Below, in pieces: positions 26,534 to 35,919 of a stretch of 64,000 nucleotides of DNA (the stretch's first letter is position 1; each line of letters opens with the position of its first letter). Made by a program: the position numbers and the translations under genes. The notes under the pieces are model-generated. The model was not told the DNA's origin and searched no databases. It saw only the letters and a list, made by a program, of their open reading frames with translations. Origin of the DNA: Rhodococcus sp. G-MC3 (GTDB lineage: Bacteria > Actinomycetota > Actinomycetes > Mycobacteriales > Mycobacteriaceae); NCBI RefSeq assembly GCF_030063335.1, contig NZ_JASISW010000016.1, positions 1-64,000 of the forward strand, given 5' to 3'.

Positions 26534-26539
26534 TAGGCT
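26534..26539 (+). promoter_or_regulatory. -10 hexamer of a leaderless start (response regulator)
   Basis: TAGGCT 6 nt before the GTG at 26546, with no Shine-Dalgarno sequence between bPH2 stop and this start. It suggests the two-component pair has its own leaderless promoter. Confidence 0.42.
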
Positions 26540-26545
26540 TGGCCG

Positions 26546-27226
26546 GTGACCGACGTGCTGCTGGCTGAAGATGACGAAGCAATTGCTGCTCCACTCTCGC
26601 GTGCCCTCGGCCGCGAGGGTTACACCGTGACGGTCGAGCAAACCGGTCCTGCGGCACTGCAGCGCGCTCTCGAAGGCAACTACGACCTACTCATCCTGGA
26701 TCTGGGACTGCCGGGGATGGATGGGCTCGAAGTGTGTCGGCAGGTTCGCGCCAACAGGTCCGAACTTGCTGTTCTCATGCTTACAGCGCGGACCGACGAA
26801 GTCGACTTCGTCGTCGGTCTCGATGCCGGTGCCGACGACTACGTCGGCAAACCGTTCAGGCTCGCCGAATTGATGGCCCGAGTTCGTGCGTTGCTGCGTC
26901 GCCGTGGTCCAGGAGAGGACAGCCCGATCGAGGTCGGTGGCATCCGCCTCGAGCCGGCTGCGCGTCGCGTCCTGGTCAACGGCGCGGAGATATCACTGGC
27001 CAACAAGGAATACGAACTCCTGAAGGTGCTGCTGGACCACGCTGGTCAGGTCGTCTCGCGCGAGACGATTCTGCGCGAGGTGTGGGGTGACGCCGAACTC
27101 CGCGGGTCCAAGACACTCGACATGCACATGTCGTGGTTGCGCCGAAAAATCGGCGACGAAGGTTCCGTTGCCGAGCGGCGAATCGCAACGGTCCGCGGAG
27201 TCGGATTCCGAATCAACAGCGACTAG
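26546..27226 (+). CDS. OmpR/PhoB-family response regulator
   Basis: A 226-residue regulator: receiver domain at residues 1-115 with the acidic pair ED(8-9)D, phospho-acceptor Asp52 in LILDLGLPGMDG, Thr80 and Lys102 (GKPF); winged helix at about 130-225 (LANKEYELLKVLLDHAGQVV, then LDMHMSWLRRKIGDEG). It is paired with the histidine kinase that starts 9 nt downstream. Between the bPH2 and gtrA homologues M. tuberculosis has no such pair, so it is a lineage-specific addition there. Its signal and regulon cannot be read from the sequence. Confidence 0.92.
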   Translation: MTDVLLAEDDEAIAAPLSRALGREGYTVTVEQTGPAALQRALEGNYDLLILDLGLPGMDGLEVCRQVRANRSELAVLMLTARTDEVDFVVGLDAGADDYVGKPFRLAELMARVRALLRRRGPGEDSPIEVGGIRLEPAARRVLVNGAEISLANKEYELLKVLLDHAGQVVSRETILREVWGDAELRGSKTLDMHMSWLRRKIGDEGSVAERRIATVRGVGFRINSD

Positions 27227-27235
27227 GCACGGTAG

Positions 27236-28558
27236 ATGCGCCGTCGGATACTCCAGTCGATCCTGGCCGTGGTGATACTCACGGCGCTGCTGCTCGGTCT
27301 GCCGTTGATGTACACGGCTTGGCTCTGGGTCGAGGACTTCACCAGAGACGATCTGCAGCGAAGACTCGATCGCATGGCGTCCGAAATCTTGTCGCAGGAA
27401 GGCGACACGGGGATGGTCGTCGGCGATTTGGATATCGGTTCGCTTCGGCTTGCGATTCCGCAGTCCGGCCGCCTCATAGTGGTGTTTCCGACTCCGGCGG
27501 ACGCAGCGTCCCGTGTGGACATCGGCGAGCCATTCGTATCGAGGCCGCTCGTCGAGTCGCTCTCCATGGGCACATCCGGGTCGCTTCGGCTCGAGGTGCC
27601 GTCGGACGACATGCGCACGTTGCAACGTCAGGCTGTCGGGGCCGTGGCACTCGTAGTGCTGGCGTCGATCCTCGCAGGCACTGCCGTTGCTGTACTTACC
27701 GCCAAGCGACTGGCCGACCCGCTACAGGACGTTGCGCGCCGCGCGGCGCGGCTCGCGGAGGGCGACTTCAGACCTGATCCGCGGCGACATGGCATCGCCG
27801 AACTGGACAGAGTCTCGGAAGTGCTCGACTCGGCGACCGTGGAAATTGCCGGAAGGCTGCAGCGCGAGCACGCGCTCGTCGCGGACGTCTCCCATCAACT
27901 TCGGAGTCGACTCACCGCAGTCCGGTTGAGGCTCGACGAGCTGTCCACCCATTCGGACCCGGATGTCGTCGGCGAGGCTGAGGAAGCCATGGCCCAGGTG
28001 GACCGGCTCACTCTCGCAATCGACGAGTTGGTGCGATCCTCCCGTAGCGATGGCGCTGCGGGAGCCGAGGAAGTTCCGGTCATCGACGAGCTGACAGGAA
28101 TGATCGCCGAGTGGCAGAGGACATTCGAGGACGGTGGACGATCGCTTTCCCTGGCGGGTGATGACGGGGTGACCGCGTCGGTCACCGGTTCGAGGCTTCG
28201 TGAGGCCGTGTCGGTTCTCGTCGACAATGCTCTCTCTCACGGCGGTGGTACGTGCACCGTCGCAGTTCGCTTGATCCCTGCCTTGGATACGGCCGACCGA
28301 AAACGCGAACCGCTTGCCTGCATCGAGGTATCCGACGAGGGGGAGGGCGTCAGCAACGAGCTGGCACCGCACATCTTCGATCGTGGATTCTCAGGCGCAG
28401 GGTCAACCGGTGTCGGGCTCGCACTGGCCCGCGCGTTGGTCGAAGCCGACGGAGGAAGGTTGGAACTGCAACGGCGCAGACCAGCCATGTTCGCGGTGTT
28501 CTTGCCCGCGTATCGCGAATCGAGCGCGCTGGTTCGGCGGGCTCGCGAGCCACGTTAG
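27236..28558 (+). CDS. Sensor histidine kinase
   Basis: A 440-residue kinase: transmembrane helix 1 at about 9-30, a short extracytoplasmic sensor of roughly 100 residues with no recognisable fold, helix 2 at about 134-155, HAMP at 156-210, the dimerisation box ALVADVSHQLRSRLTAVRLR with His220, and the ATPase domain with DNALSHGGG (N box), SDEGEGVSNELAP (G1) and STGVGLALARALVEADGG (G2). The H box has HQLRS in place of the common HELRT. It is transcribed with the response regulator just before it. Confidence 0.92.
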   Translation: MRRRILQSILAVVILTALLLGLPLMYTAWLWVEDFTRDDLQRRLDRMASEILSQEGDTGMVVGDLDIGSLRLAIPQSGRLIVVFPTPADAASRVDIGEPFVSRPLVESLSMGTSGSLRLEVPSDDMRTLQRQAVGAVALVVLASILAGTAVAVLTAKRLADPLQDVARRAARLAEGDFRPDPRRHGIAELDRVSEVLDSATVEIAGRLQREHALVADVSHQLRSRLTAVRLRLDELSTHSDPDVVGEAEEAMAQVDRLTLAIDELVRSSRSDGAAGAEEVPVIDELTGMIAEWQRTFEDGGRSLSLAGDDGVTASVTGSRLREAVSVLVDNALSHGGGTCTVAVRLIPALDTADRKREPLACIEVSDEGEGVSNELAPHIFDRGFSGAGSTGVGLALARALVEADGGRLELQRRRPAMFAVFLPAYRESSALVRRAREPR

Positions 28559-28616
28559 TCGCCCCCGGGGATCGGACATTCATGCTGTCGAGAGTGGCCG
28601 TACGAGCGGAAGCGGG

Positions 28617-29180
28617 CTAGCTGTGACCGAGCTGTTCCTCGGCGGCTTCCTCTTCCGTTGGATCGTAATCAGTGGACCCGGCAGCGGCGCCGTGGATGTT
28701 TTCCTCCGGAAAGGCGAATTTGCGGAGTGCCCAGAATCGGAACGCCATCTGCAGAAGATTGCCGATGATGTAGTTGAGTACGAAGTCCAGGATCAGCAGC
28801 ATCGTCAGGCTGTTGTGGCCTTCGCGGATGTCGAACAGGTTGTTGGCGATGAACAGCGGCGCGGCAGAGAGGATAACGCCGATGCCGCTGATGGTGAAGA
28901 AGAGCAGTGCTTCGTGGTGGCGCTCGCGTCCGCCGCGATTCTTGAAAGCCCACTCGCGATTGAGGATGTAGCTCAGGATCGTGGCCATCACGCCGGAGAT
29001 GACCTTTGCGATCACCGGCTTCGGCTCCAACACTGTAAGGCTGAGGGAATAGAAGATGACGAGGTCGAAGACCATCGTAGTTCCGCCGACAATTGCGAAT
29101 TTGATCAGTTCGCTGTGACGGATCGCCAGCTCCCGAACTGGTCCGGGGAGGCGGTGAATCACGTTGTCGATCGAGGGCAC
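28617..29180 (-). CDS. GtrA family membrane protein
   Basis: A 187-residue protein with four transmembrane helices in the GtrA pattern: KFAIVGGTTMVFDLVIFYSL (helix 1), SGVMATILSYILNREWAF (helix 2), LFFTISGIGVILSAAPLF (helix 3) and LLILDFVLNYIIGNLLQMAFRF (helix 4). GtrA proteins are thought to flip polyprenyl-linked sugars across the membrane; mycobacterial Rv3277 is the counterpart at this position. The tail is acidic. The GTG start is divergent from purK across a 191-bp gap that carries degenerate 33-bp repeats. Confidence 0.88.
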   Translation of the reverse strand: MPSIDNVIHRLPGPVRELAIRHSELIKFAIVGGTTMVFDLVIFYSLSLTVLEPKPVIAKVISGVMATILSYILNREWAFKNRGGRERHHEALLFFTISGIGVILSAAPLFIANNLFDIREGHNSLTMLLILDFVLNYIIGNLLQMAFRFWALRKFAFPEENIHGAAAGSTDYDPTEEEAAEEQLGHS

Positions 29181-29219
29181 AACGGAGAAGTCTACGAAAC
29201 GTTGGGGCGAATCACGAAA

Positions 29220-29318
29220 CCGCTCGCGGAATCATCAGCTACCTCTCAGGAGTGGAGCTCGCGGAATGACCCGAACTTTCGGGATTGGAGCCCGCGGAAC
29301 GCCCCGGATTCGAGGTGC
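29220..29318 (+). repeat. Degenerate 33-bp direct repeats upstream of gtrA/purK
   Basis: Three consecutive 33-bp units start at 29220, 29253 and 29286. Each contains a version of GCTCGCGGAAT; units 2 and 3 match over about 23 bp (TGGAGCTCGCGGAATGACCC against TGGAGCCCGCGGAACGCCCC). They fill the divergent gap and may be binding sites or a decayed minisatellite. Confidence 0.6.
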
Positions 29319-29371
29319 GAAGTGTGGACCGACGAGGGACGAATCACCTCCACATGACAACATAGGAAGCC

Positions 29372-30646
29372 GTGACTGCTCCACATTCGCCTTCTGCCGC
29401 GTCCAATCCGCCGCGTCCCGATACACCTCGTGCATCGACAAGTGGAATGCCCGTCGTTGCAATGATCGGTGGTGGTCAGCTCGCCCGGATGACGCATCAG
29501 GCTGCTGTCGCGTTGGGCCAGTGCCTTCGTGTTCTGTCTGCAGGTTCCGACGAGCCGGCGGCCCAGGTCAGTGCGGACGTCGTTCTCGGACATCACGACG
29601 ATCTGAATGCGTTGCGCACCGTCGCGACCGGGTCCAACGTGGTGACGTTCGATCACGAGCAGGTGCCCACCGAGCATCTGGAGGCTCTGGTTGCCGAGGG
29701 TGTCAACGTGCAGCCGCCCCCGAGTGCGCTGGTCTTCGCGCAGGACAAATTGCGCATGCGCCGCAAACTCGCTGAGCTCGGAGTGGCAATCCCAGCTTTC
29801 GCCGAGGTCACTTGGGCGGGTGATGTCACAAAGTTCGGTGAGGAACACGGGTGGCCGGTGGTCGTCAAAGCGATCAGGGGCGGTTACGACGGTCGCGGGG
29901 TGTGGATGCCCGCCGATGCAGAAGAAGCCGAGGCTACCGTTCAGCACCAGCTCGATCTCGGCGTACCGCTGATGGTCGAGGAAAAGGTCGAGTTGCGACG
30001 CGAGCTGTCGGCGATGGTCGGGCGTTCGCCGTTCGGTCAGGGCGCAGCGTGGCCGGTCGTGGAGACCGTTCAGCGCGACGGTCAGTGCGCGGTGGTGATC
30101 GCCCCCGCGCCATCGCTCGACGAGGACACCGCGATCGATGCCGAGCGAATGGCTCTCGGTCTCGCCGCCGAATTGGGTGTCGTCGGATCGATGGCAGTCG
30201 AACTGTTCGAGACGATGGACGGCAGGATCCTTGTCAACGAGCTTGCGATGCGCCCGCACAATTCGGGCCACTGGACCATGGACGGGTGCCGAACGTCGCA
30301 GTTCGAGCAACACTTGCGAGCCGTCCTCGACTACCCACTCGGCGATACGTCGCCACTGGCCCCAGTGACGGTGATGGCCAATATTCTGGGAGCGCCCGAA
30401 GTGCCGTCGATGAGCATGGACGAGCGTCTGCACCACCTTTTCGCTCGAATGCCTGATGCGAAGGTGCACCTCTACGGCAAGGGCGAGCGTAAAGACCGCA
30501 AGATTGGGCACGTGAACATCATCGGCGGTGCCGACGGTCGTTCCGACAACGCGGCCTATGTTGCGGAAGTCCGAGAAAAAGCCGAACGTGCGGCGCATTG
30601 GATGTCGCACGCCGAATGGACCGACGGATGGGATCCGCACGCATGA
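29372..30646 (+). CDS. purK: N5-carboxyaminoimidazole ribonucleotide synthase
   Basis: A 424-residue ATP-grasp enzyme that carboxylates AIR to N5-CAIR in purine synthesis. The N-terminal fold is [20 protein letters not shown], the ATP-grasp lid contains [14 protein letters not shown], and the metal-binding end is [20 protein letters not shown]. The first 25 residues (Ser/Pro-rich) precede the conserved domain and may be over-called; an internal ATG at residue 26 ([11 protein letters not shown]) is possible. The stop overlaps the purE start as ATGA, giving translational coupling with the next enzyme of the pathway. Confidence 0.94.
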   Translation: MTAPHSPSAASNPPRPDTPRASTSGMPVVAMIGGGQLARMTHQAAVALGQCLRVLSAGSDEPAAQVSADVVLGHHDDLNALRTVATGSNVVTFDHEQVPTEHLEALVAEGVNVQPPPSALVFAQDKLRMRRKLAELGVAIPAFAEVTWAGDVTKFGEEHGWPVVVKAIRGGYDGRGVWMPADAEEAEATVQHQLDLGVPLMVEEKVELRRELSAMVGRSPFGQGAAWPVVETVQRDGQCAVVIAPAPSLDEDTAIDAERMALGLAAELGVVGSMAVELFETMDGRILVNELAMRPHNSGHWTMDGCRTSQFEQHLRAVLDYPLGDTSPLAPVTVMANILGAPEVPSMSMDERLHHLFARMPDAKVHLYGKGERKDRKIGHVNIIGGADGRSDNAAYVAEVREKAERAAHWMSHAEWTDGWDPHA

Positions 30647-31170
30647 CCGATGGGCCACACTTGACCGATGAGCAAGGACCTCGAGTCGGGTTGATCATGG
30701 GGAGTGACTCGGACTGGCCGACGATGGAAGCAGCTGCGGAAGCGTTGGCGGAGTTCGGAGTTCGATTCGAAGTTGGTGTGATCTCAGCGCACCGGACTCC
30801 GCAGCGCATGATCGACTACGCGAACAGCGCATCGGGCCGGGGTTTGCGAGTGATCATCGCCGGCGCCGGAGGGGCAGCTCACCTGCCCGGCATGGTCGCC
30901 TCAGCGACCCCGTTGCCGGTGATCGGCGTGCCGGTACCGCTGAAGTACCTCGATGGCATGGACTCGCTGCTGTCGATCGTGCAGATGCCTGCCGGTGTCC
31001 CCGTGGCGACGGTATCGATCGGCGGAGCGCGCAATGCGGGTCTGCTCGCCGTGCGTATCCTCGGCGCCACCGATGCTGCGCTGCAGCAGCGCATGGCGAC
31101 CTTCCAGGCCGGTCTCGAGACGATGGTTCTCGAGAAAGACGCTGCCTTGCGGGCGAAGCTGCTGGGATGA
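30643..31170 (+). CDS. purE: N5-CAIR mutase
   Basis: A 175-residue PurE class I enzyme that shifts the carboxylate of N5-CAIR to give CAIR. Motifs: [20 protein letters not shown] at the phosphate site, [14 protein letters not shown] with the catalytic His, and [17 protein letters not shown], the substrate-binding loop. The ATG overlaps the purK stop, and its own stop overlaps the next gene by 4 bp, so three genes are read as one unit. Confidence 0.95.
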   Translation: MTDGPHLTDEQGPRVGLIMGSDSDWPTMEAAAEALAEFGVRFEVGVISAHRTPQRMIDYANSASGRGLRVIIAGAGGAAHLPGMVASATPLPVIGVPVPLKYLDGMDSLLSIVQMPAGVPVATVSIGGARNAGLLAVRILGATDAALQQRMATFQAGLETMVLEKDAALRAKLLG

Positions 31171-31544
31171 CGGACTCCGTCCACGCGCGCGTACGGGGCG
31201 CCGCGCGAGGACGGACTCAGGCGAGGCTGGTGACGTACGCTGCGTTGGTCTATGCCCGCATATGGCGCGCCGACATCACTTTCGAGCCGTCATGCCGTCT
31301 GTTCGTTGCATCGAACATGCGCGGAGGATTCGGTAGGGGAGGGACCACGATCGGCGGTGTCTACCTCACACGAACAAATACCTCGCAGGTGGTGCTGCGC
31401 CACGAAGCGGTCCACGCGGACCAATGGGCACGCTACGGCGTGACATTCGCGGTTCGGTACCTGGCGGAGGAAATCCGTCGACCGGGCCCCAGAAACCGAT
31501 ACGAGATCGAAGCAGGCCTGCGCGACGGCGGTTACACGACCTAG
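31167..31544 (+). CDS. HExxH-bearing small protein of unknown function
   Basis: A 125-residue protein overlapping the purE stop by 4 bp. It carries [17 protein letters not shown] with His79, Glu80 and His83 in the HExxH arrangement of zinc metalloproteases, preceded by [13 protein letters not shown] and followed by a basic [12 protein letters not shown] end. Proteins of this form are common downstream of purE in mycolata and are annotated only as hypothetical. The fold resembles a minimal zincin; catalysis is not shown. No signal peptide. Coupling to purKE suggests co-expression rather than a role in purine synthesis. Confidence 0.7.
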   Translation: MTDSVHARVRGAARGRTQARLVTYAALVYARIWRADITFEPSCRLFVASNMRGGFGRGGTTIGGVYLTRTNTSQVVLRHEAVHADQWARYGVTFAVRYLAEEIRRPGPRNRYEIEAGLRDGGYTT

Positions 31545-32248
31545 CCGAGCGTCGCAGTGATTTTTTCGGTGGACTTCCGCCGTTCCGTCTTACTGTCGTC
31601 CGGGTTGCTCACCTGAACGAGCGAACCGCCCGCGACCAGAACCGACAGTAATCCGTCGATCAGCTCGTCGGCGGTGCTCCATGGGAGCGAGGACAGCACT
31701 CGATCTCCGACAGCTAGCGAATGTGCTTCTGCCCGTGCACGTGCGGCGGCCAAAACCTCGTCCACGGGTGTGCTGTCAAGTGCCCCCAGCTGGCCCGACG
31801 GTCGGAATTGGTCGCCGTGCACGCGGACCGACGTCGCGTAGTCCGTCACTCCGAGAGGAAGATTCGGTACCGGCTTGCCGAACGCGTCGAGCGAGAGCGC
31901 AAGGATTTCGGGGACGTCGCCGGCCTCCTCGATGCGATCACCGTGCACGAGAGCGAGTTCTGCGTTGTCGTCGGCGCCGATCGTGACGTCGGCTCCGGCC
32001 CACCAGGCGCCGAGAAGTACAGCTGCCGTCTGCCAATGCGCTGGAAGAAGCACACTGACCCGCGCACCCGGTTCCACACCGAACTCGTCGCGGAGCAAAT
32101 TGGCGGTCTTTGCGGCCCAATTGGCCAGCGTCACCGTCGACACCTCGACGCGCTCGCCCGTGGCGTCGTCGTAGTACGTCACCCGCGGACCTGCCGGGTC
32201 GCTGCGGAGGATGGGATCCAGCAGTTCCTGTGTCAATGTCGAAGCCAC
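31541..32248 (-). CDS. TIGR03089 family protein (AMP-ligase-like N-terminal fragment)
   Basis: A 235-residue protein of the actinobacterial TIGR03089 family, corresponding to Rv3268 in the conserved block. The fold resembles the N-terminal lobe of AMP-forming acyl-CoA synthetases (RVTYYDDATGERVEVSTVTL, WAAKTANLLRDEFGVEPGAR, LPAHWQTAAVLLGAWWAGAD), but the adenylate-forming core motifs and the C-terminal lobe are missing, so it should not be an active ligase on its own. It ends tail to tail with the HExxH protein, overlapping by 4 bp. Function unknown. Confidence 0.82.
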   Translation of the reverse strand: MASTLTQELLDPILRSDPAGPRVTYYDDATGERVEVSTVTLANWAAKTANLLRDEFGVEPGARVSVLLPAHWQTAAVLLGAWWAGADVTIGADDNAELALVHGDRIEEAGDVPEILALSLDAFGKPVPNLPLGVTDYATSVRVHGDQFRPSGQLGALDSTPVDEVLAAARARAEAHSLAVGDRVLSSLPWSTADELIDGLLSVLVAGGSLVQVSNPDDSKTERRKSTEKITATLG

Positions 32249-32279
32249 ATCGGAACCCTATCCGATGGCGGATGAGGGC

Positions 32280-33992
32280 TCAGTTGACGCAGGCGGGTCC
32301 GGTCGAGCCTGCATCGATCGGAGGTGCGGGCGATTCGCCTGCAGACGTCGGCGCATCGGTCGTTGTCGGTATCGCGGCCACCCCGCCGTCGGCACCAGGC
32401 CCGTCGTAGTCGGAGGCGAGCACGACACGCAGAGTGTTCCCGGTCAGCGTGTCGTCGAAGGAGATCGGAAGTCCGCCCAGCGCCGCGGCAACTTCACGTG
32501 CAGCATCGCTGTCCGGATCGGCTGCCTGAATCGCGCTGGAGGACAACGACGACCCCTCGTAGTTTCCGATCGTTCCACCGGTGTACCCCAACTGACCGAG
32601 GGAGCTCGCCACTCCGTTCGCAAGCCCGTCGATTCCGCTGTCGTTGGCCACCTCGACGGTTACGGTGGAGGGATCGAGAGTGGACTTGGCGGTCGACTGG
32701 GGCGAATCCTGTTCGTCCGCAGTGCCGTCCAGGAGTCCCTCGACGTACTTCTTCACCGCTGCCGGGTCGACCTCGACAATGGACTCGCCGTAATCGGTCA
32801 CGCCGTTGATGTCGACCGCGGGGATGGTCTCGAACTTGACCTTTCCGCCCGCGAGGTCCTGTAGACGCGTCGCGAACTGCAGTATGTCCCAGTCGGAATC
32901 GAGCACCACCGAGCGCTGGACGGCGCCGCTGAGTTGGCTGAGCCTGCTCGGGTTGCTGAGCGTCTTGGCGCTCAACACGCTGCGCACCAGCGAGGCCATG
33001 AACACCTGTTGGCGCACGATCCTGTCGAGATCGCCACGCGGCAAGTCGTGCCGCTGACGGACGAAACTCAGAGCGTCCGCACCGGACAGTGTCTGCTCGC
33101 CTGCCGGAAAGTTGGCGCCCGACATCGGTTCGTCGACAGGTGCGTTCAAACAGACATCGACGCCTCCGACCGCATCGGTCAGAAGAACGAAACCGAGAAG
33201 ACCGACTTCGGCGTAATGATCGACAGTGATACCGGTCAGGTCGCCTACCGACTCGATGAGCGCCTCGCGGCCGGCTTCGGTCGACTGGCTTTCGGCGTCG
33301 GCATCCGAAGCACCCGATTCGACGAGTTCGAGCCGCTTGTTCTCCTTCGTGGCACCGTAGGCGGCATTGATCTTCGACATACCGATGCCGGGCACCTCGA
33401 CGTACGAGTCGCGAGGAATCGAAATTGCGGTGGCCGACGAGCCGTCGTTCGGAACACGAATGAGCACGATCGTGTCGGTGTTCGACGCCACCTCTTCGCC
33501 TGCGCGAAGCGAATCCAGTTCTGCCTGAGACAGTGAGTTTCCATGCGCATCGGTTCGACTATCGGTTCCGACCATCAGAATGTCGACGGCGCCGTCGGAT
33601 CCGCCCCCGAGACCGAGGGCGCCCGCGGTGGCAATGTTGGAGCGAAGACTGTCGACGCCTCGCCAGGCGAACCCCGTGAACAGCAGAACGAGAACCGACA
33701 CTGCGGCGATCGCGACCTGCGGACCACGTAAACGGCGCCCGCGCCCAGGTGCCGACACGGCTGATGCCGACACGGGTGATGCCGACACAGGGGGCGTCGA
33801 TGCGCGGCCTTCCTCGACGGTCGATGCGGGAGGTCTGCGTCGCGAGCGTTCTGGGCGTTCGGCGCGTGCGGGGCGTTCGTCGGATGATGCGTTCCCGGCG
33901 CGGTGAGTGCTGCGGCCTGTGCGGCGGGACTGTTCGCCGCGACGGGAGCGGGAACGGGGCTCGTCCCGTGATGCGTCCGACTCTCGTGGCAC
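32280..33992 (-). CDS. LytR-CpsA-Psr (LCP) cell-wall ligase
   Basis: A 570-residue protein corresponding to Rv3267 (Lcp1), which joins arabinogalactan to peptidoglycan. A long basic, disordered N-terminus (residues 1-88, with a degenerate SAxPVSAS repeat) precedes one transmembrane helix (about 92-112). The LCP domain has VDILMVGTDSR, NTDTIVLIRVPNDG, AISIPRDSYVEVPG and LSFVRQRHDLPRGDLDRIVRQ, with the conserved Arg and Asp residues that bind the polyprenyl pyrophosphate substrate. A LytR_C domain (TVEVANDSGIDGLANGVASS) is C-terminal. GTG start. Divergent from rmlD, whose product starts the linker that this enzyme's substrate carries. Confidence 0.9.
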   Translation of the reverse strand: MPRESDASRDEPRSRSRRGEQSRRTGRSTHRAGNASSDERPARAERPERSRRRPPASTVEEGRASTPPVSASPVSASAVSAPGRGRRLRGPQVAIAAVSVLVLLFTGFAWRGVDSLRSNIATAGALGLGGGSDGAVDILMVGTDSRTDAHGNSLSQAELDSLRAGEEVASNTDTIVLIRVPNDGSSATAISIPRDSYVEVPGIGMSKINAAYGATKENKRLELVESGASDADAESQSTEAGREALIESVGDLTGITVDHYAEVGLLGFVLLTDAVGGVDVCLNAPVDEPMSGANFPAGEQTLSGADALSFVRQRHDLPRGDLDRIVRQQVFMASLVRSVLSAKTLSNPSRLSQLSGAVQRSVVLDSDWDILQFATRLQDLAGGKVKFETIPAVDINGVTDYGESIVEVDPAAVKKYVEGLLDGTADEQDSPQSTAKSTLDPSTVTVEVANDSGIDGLANGVASSLGQLGYTGGTIGNYEGSSLSSSAIQAADPDSDAAREVAAALGGLPISFDDTLTGNTLRVVLASDYDGPGADGGVAAIPTTTDAPTSAGESPAPPIDAGSTGPACVN

Positions 33993-34106
33993 CTGCTGCC
34001 CTCTCTGCTGTCGAAATGAGTATGTTCGTCGTCCCCGGAGGTCCAGGCTACTTGTGAAATGTCCCTGGCTCGCTCAAGCGCCGACGGCGTGCCACACTTT
34101 CGGACT

Positions 34107-34973
34107 GTGGCGTACATCCTTGTTACCGGAGCCGGGGGACAACTCGGGCAACAGATAATGCAACTGTCGAGCGCTGACGACTCACAACATCGCACAGTCG
34201 GTGTGAACAGCGCGGAGCTGGACATCACGGACCCAACTGCGGTCGACGCAGCCGTCGAGCCAGGCATGGTGGTGATCAATTGCGCGGCCTACACTGCCGT
34301 CGACGCCGCGGAAACTGACGAGGCGCGCGCGCTCGCCGTCAACGCCGACGGACCTCGAAATCTTGCTCAGTCGTGCGCGCGCGTCGGTGCCCGTCTGGTC
34401 CACGTGTCCACCGACTACGTGTTCGACGGAACGTCCTCCGTGCCGTACGAGCCAGATCAGTCAACGGCACCGCAGAGCGCATACGGACGAACCAAGCTGG
34501 CGGGGGAACGCGCCGTTCTGCAGGCGCTCCCTTCGGCGACCGTGGTCAGAACGGCGTGGGTGTACACCGGCGTCGGTTCCGACTTCGTCTCCACCATGTT
34601 GAGGTTCGAAGGTGAACGAGACACGATCAACGTCGTGGACGACCAAGTCGGATCACCGACCTACGCACGCGACCTTGCTGCAGGTCTACTCGAACTCGCA
34701 CGTGCTGAATCGGCGAGCGCTCCGATTCTGCATCTGACCAACGCCGGTACTGCCAGCTGGTTCGACCTAGCGCGTGCCGTGTTCGCCGGAGTCGGCGCCG
34801 ATCCGGCGAGGGTCAGGCCCTGCTCGAGTTCGGACTTTGTCCGACCTGCGCCGAGACCTGCGTTCTCGGTCCTCTCGGCCGATGCCTGGTTGCAGGCCGG
34901 TTTCGCACCGCTGCGTAGCTGGCGGGATGCATTGTCGGAGGCGTTGGACGCGGCTCGTTCGGCCACGACGTGA
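34107..34973 (+). CDS. rmlD: dTDP-4-dehydrorhamnose reductase
   Basis: A 288-residue short-chain reductase making dTDP-L-rhamnose, needed for the galactan linker. The NADPH loop is ILVTGAGGQLGQQIMQ, the catalytic pair YxxxK is in SAYGRTKLAGERAVL, and VHVSTDYVFDG and RTAWVYTG are family blocks. The GTG at 34107 aligns with the Rossmann start; an ATG at 34059 would add 16 residues of non-family sequence and has no better ribosome binding site. It is followed by wbbL and manB in the mycobacterial order. Confidence 0.92.
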   Translation: MAYILVTGAGGQLGQQIMQLSSADDSQHRTVGVNSAELDITDPTAVDAAVEPGMVVINCAAYTAVDAAETDEARALAVNADGPRNLAQSCARVGARLVHVSTDYVFDGTSSVPYEPDQSTAPQSAYGRTKLAGERAVLQALPSATVVRTAWVYTGVGSDFVSTMLRFEGERDTINVVDDQVGSPTYARDLAAGLLELARAESASAPILHLTNAGTASWFDLARAVFAGVGADPARVRPCSSSDFVRPAPRPAFSVLSADAWLQAGFAPLRSWRDALSEALDAARSATT

Positions 34974-34994
34974 TGGTCGGTGAGCGGAGGCAGT

Positions 34995-35000
34995 TAGTGT
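34995..35000 (+). promoter_or_regulatory. -10 hexamer of a leaderless start (wbbL)
   Basis: TAGTGT 7 nt before the GTG at 35008; the only purine-rich run (GGAGG near 34986) is too far for initiation. It suggests a leaderless wbbL transcript in addition to read-through from rmlD. Confidence 0.38.
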
Positions 35001-35007
35001 TGCCCGC

Positions 35008-35919
35008 GTGAGTTCCAAGCTGGCCGTCGTAACGGTGACCTATTCGCCCGGGGAACACCTCGATGAGTTTCTGTCCTCCCTTGCCCTGGCAACCGAGGAG
35101 ACGCCGCAGGTGATCATGGCCGACAATGGTTCGACGGACGGTTCACCCGAAGCCGCCGAAGCGGCCTACCCCAACGCACGTCTGTTCCGGACCGGAGCGA
35201 ACCTCGGATACGGGGGCGCTGTCAATCGTGCCGTCGCTGAAATCGACGAAAGCATCGAGTTCGTCGTCGTCGCGAATCCAGACGTTCGGTGGCATCCGGG
35301 CTCGCTCGACGGCTTGCTCGCCGCAGCAGAGCGCTGGCCGCGCGCCGGAGCGCTCGGACCGCTCATTCGCGAACCCGACGGGAGCCGCTATCCGTCGGCA
35401 CGTGCCGTGCCCGATCTCACCTCGGGAGCGGGCCATGCACTGTTGAGCAAGGTCTGGCCGAGTAACCCGTGGACGCTCCGTTATCGCCAGGACAACGAGG
35501 CTGTGACCGAACGAACAGTCGGCTGGTTGTCCGGTTCCTGCCTGGTCCTGAGGCGGTCTGCTTTCGACGCGGTGAACGGGTTCGACTCCCGTTATTTCAT
35601 GTACATGGAGGACGTCGACTTGGGCGACCGTCTCGGTACCGCCGGCTGGCTCAATGTCTACATCCCCGACGTCGAGGTCACCCATACCAAGGGGCATGCG
35701 GCAGGTAGGCATCCGGAGCTGATGCTCCCGGCGCACCACGAGAGCGCGTATCGCTTCCAGGCGGATCGTCACCCCCATCTATGGCAAGCTCCCCTACGAT
35801 GGGCGCTGCGCGCGGGTCTCGCAGCGCGCTCGAAGGTTGTTGTGGCTTCGGCACTTCGACAGCGACAGATCGATGACCGTGACAAGCGGGACAACAGAGA
35901 GGCCGACCATGTCAGCTGA
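35008..35919 (+). CDS. wbbL: Rhamnosyltransferase of the galactan linker
   Basis: A 303-residue GT2 enzyme that adds L-rhamnose to GlcNAc-PP-decaprenol, building the linker between galactan and peptidoglycan (Rv3265c, essential in mycobacteria). Motifs: AVVTVTYSPGEHLDEFL, ADNGSTDGSPEAA, the DXD-like region VVVANPDVRWHP, and YMEDVDLGDRLG near the catalytic base. The C-terminus is amphipathic and basic. It overlaps manB by 11 bp, the same arrangement as in mycobacteria. Confidence 0.92.
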   Translation: MSSKLAVVTVTYSPGEHLDEFLSSLALATEETPQVIMADNGSTDGSPEAAEAAYPNARLFRTGANLGYGGAVNRAVAEIDESIEFVVVANPDVRWHPGSLDGLLAAAERWPRAGALGPLIREPDGSRYPSARAVPDLTSGAGHALLSKVWPSNPWTLRYRQDNEAVTERTVGWLSGSCLVLRRSAFDAVNGFDSRYFMYMEDVDLGDRLGTAGWLNVYIPDVEVTHTKGHAAGRHPELMLPAHHESAYRFQADRHPHLWQAPLRWALRAGLAARSKVVVASALRQRQIDDRDKRDNREADHVS

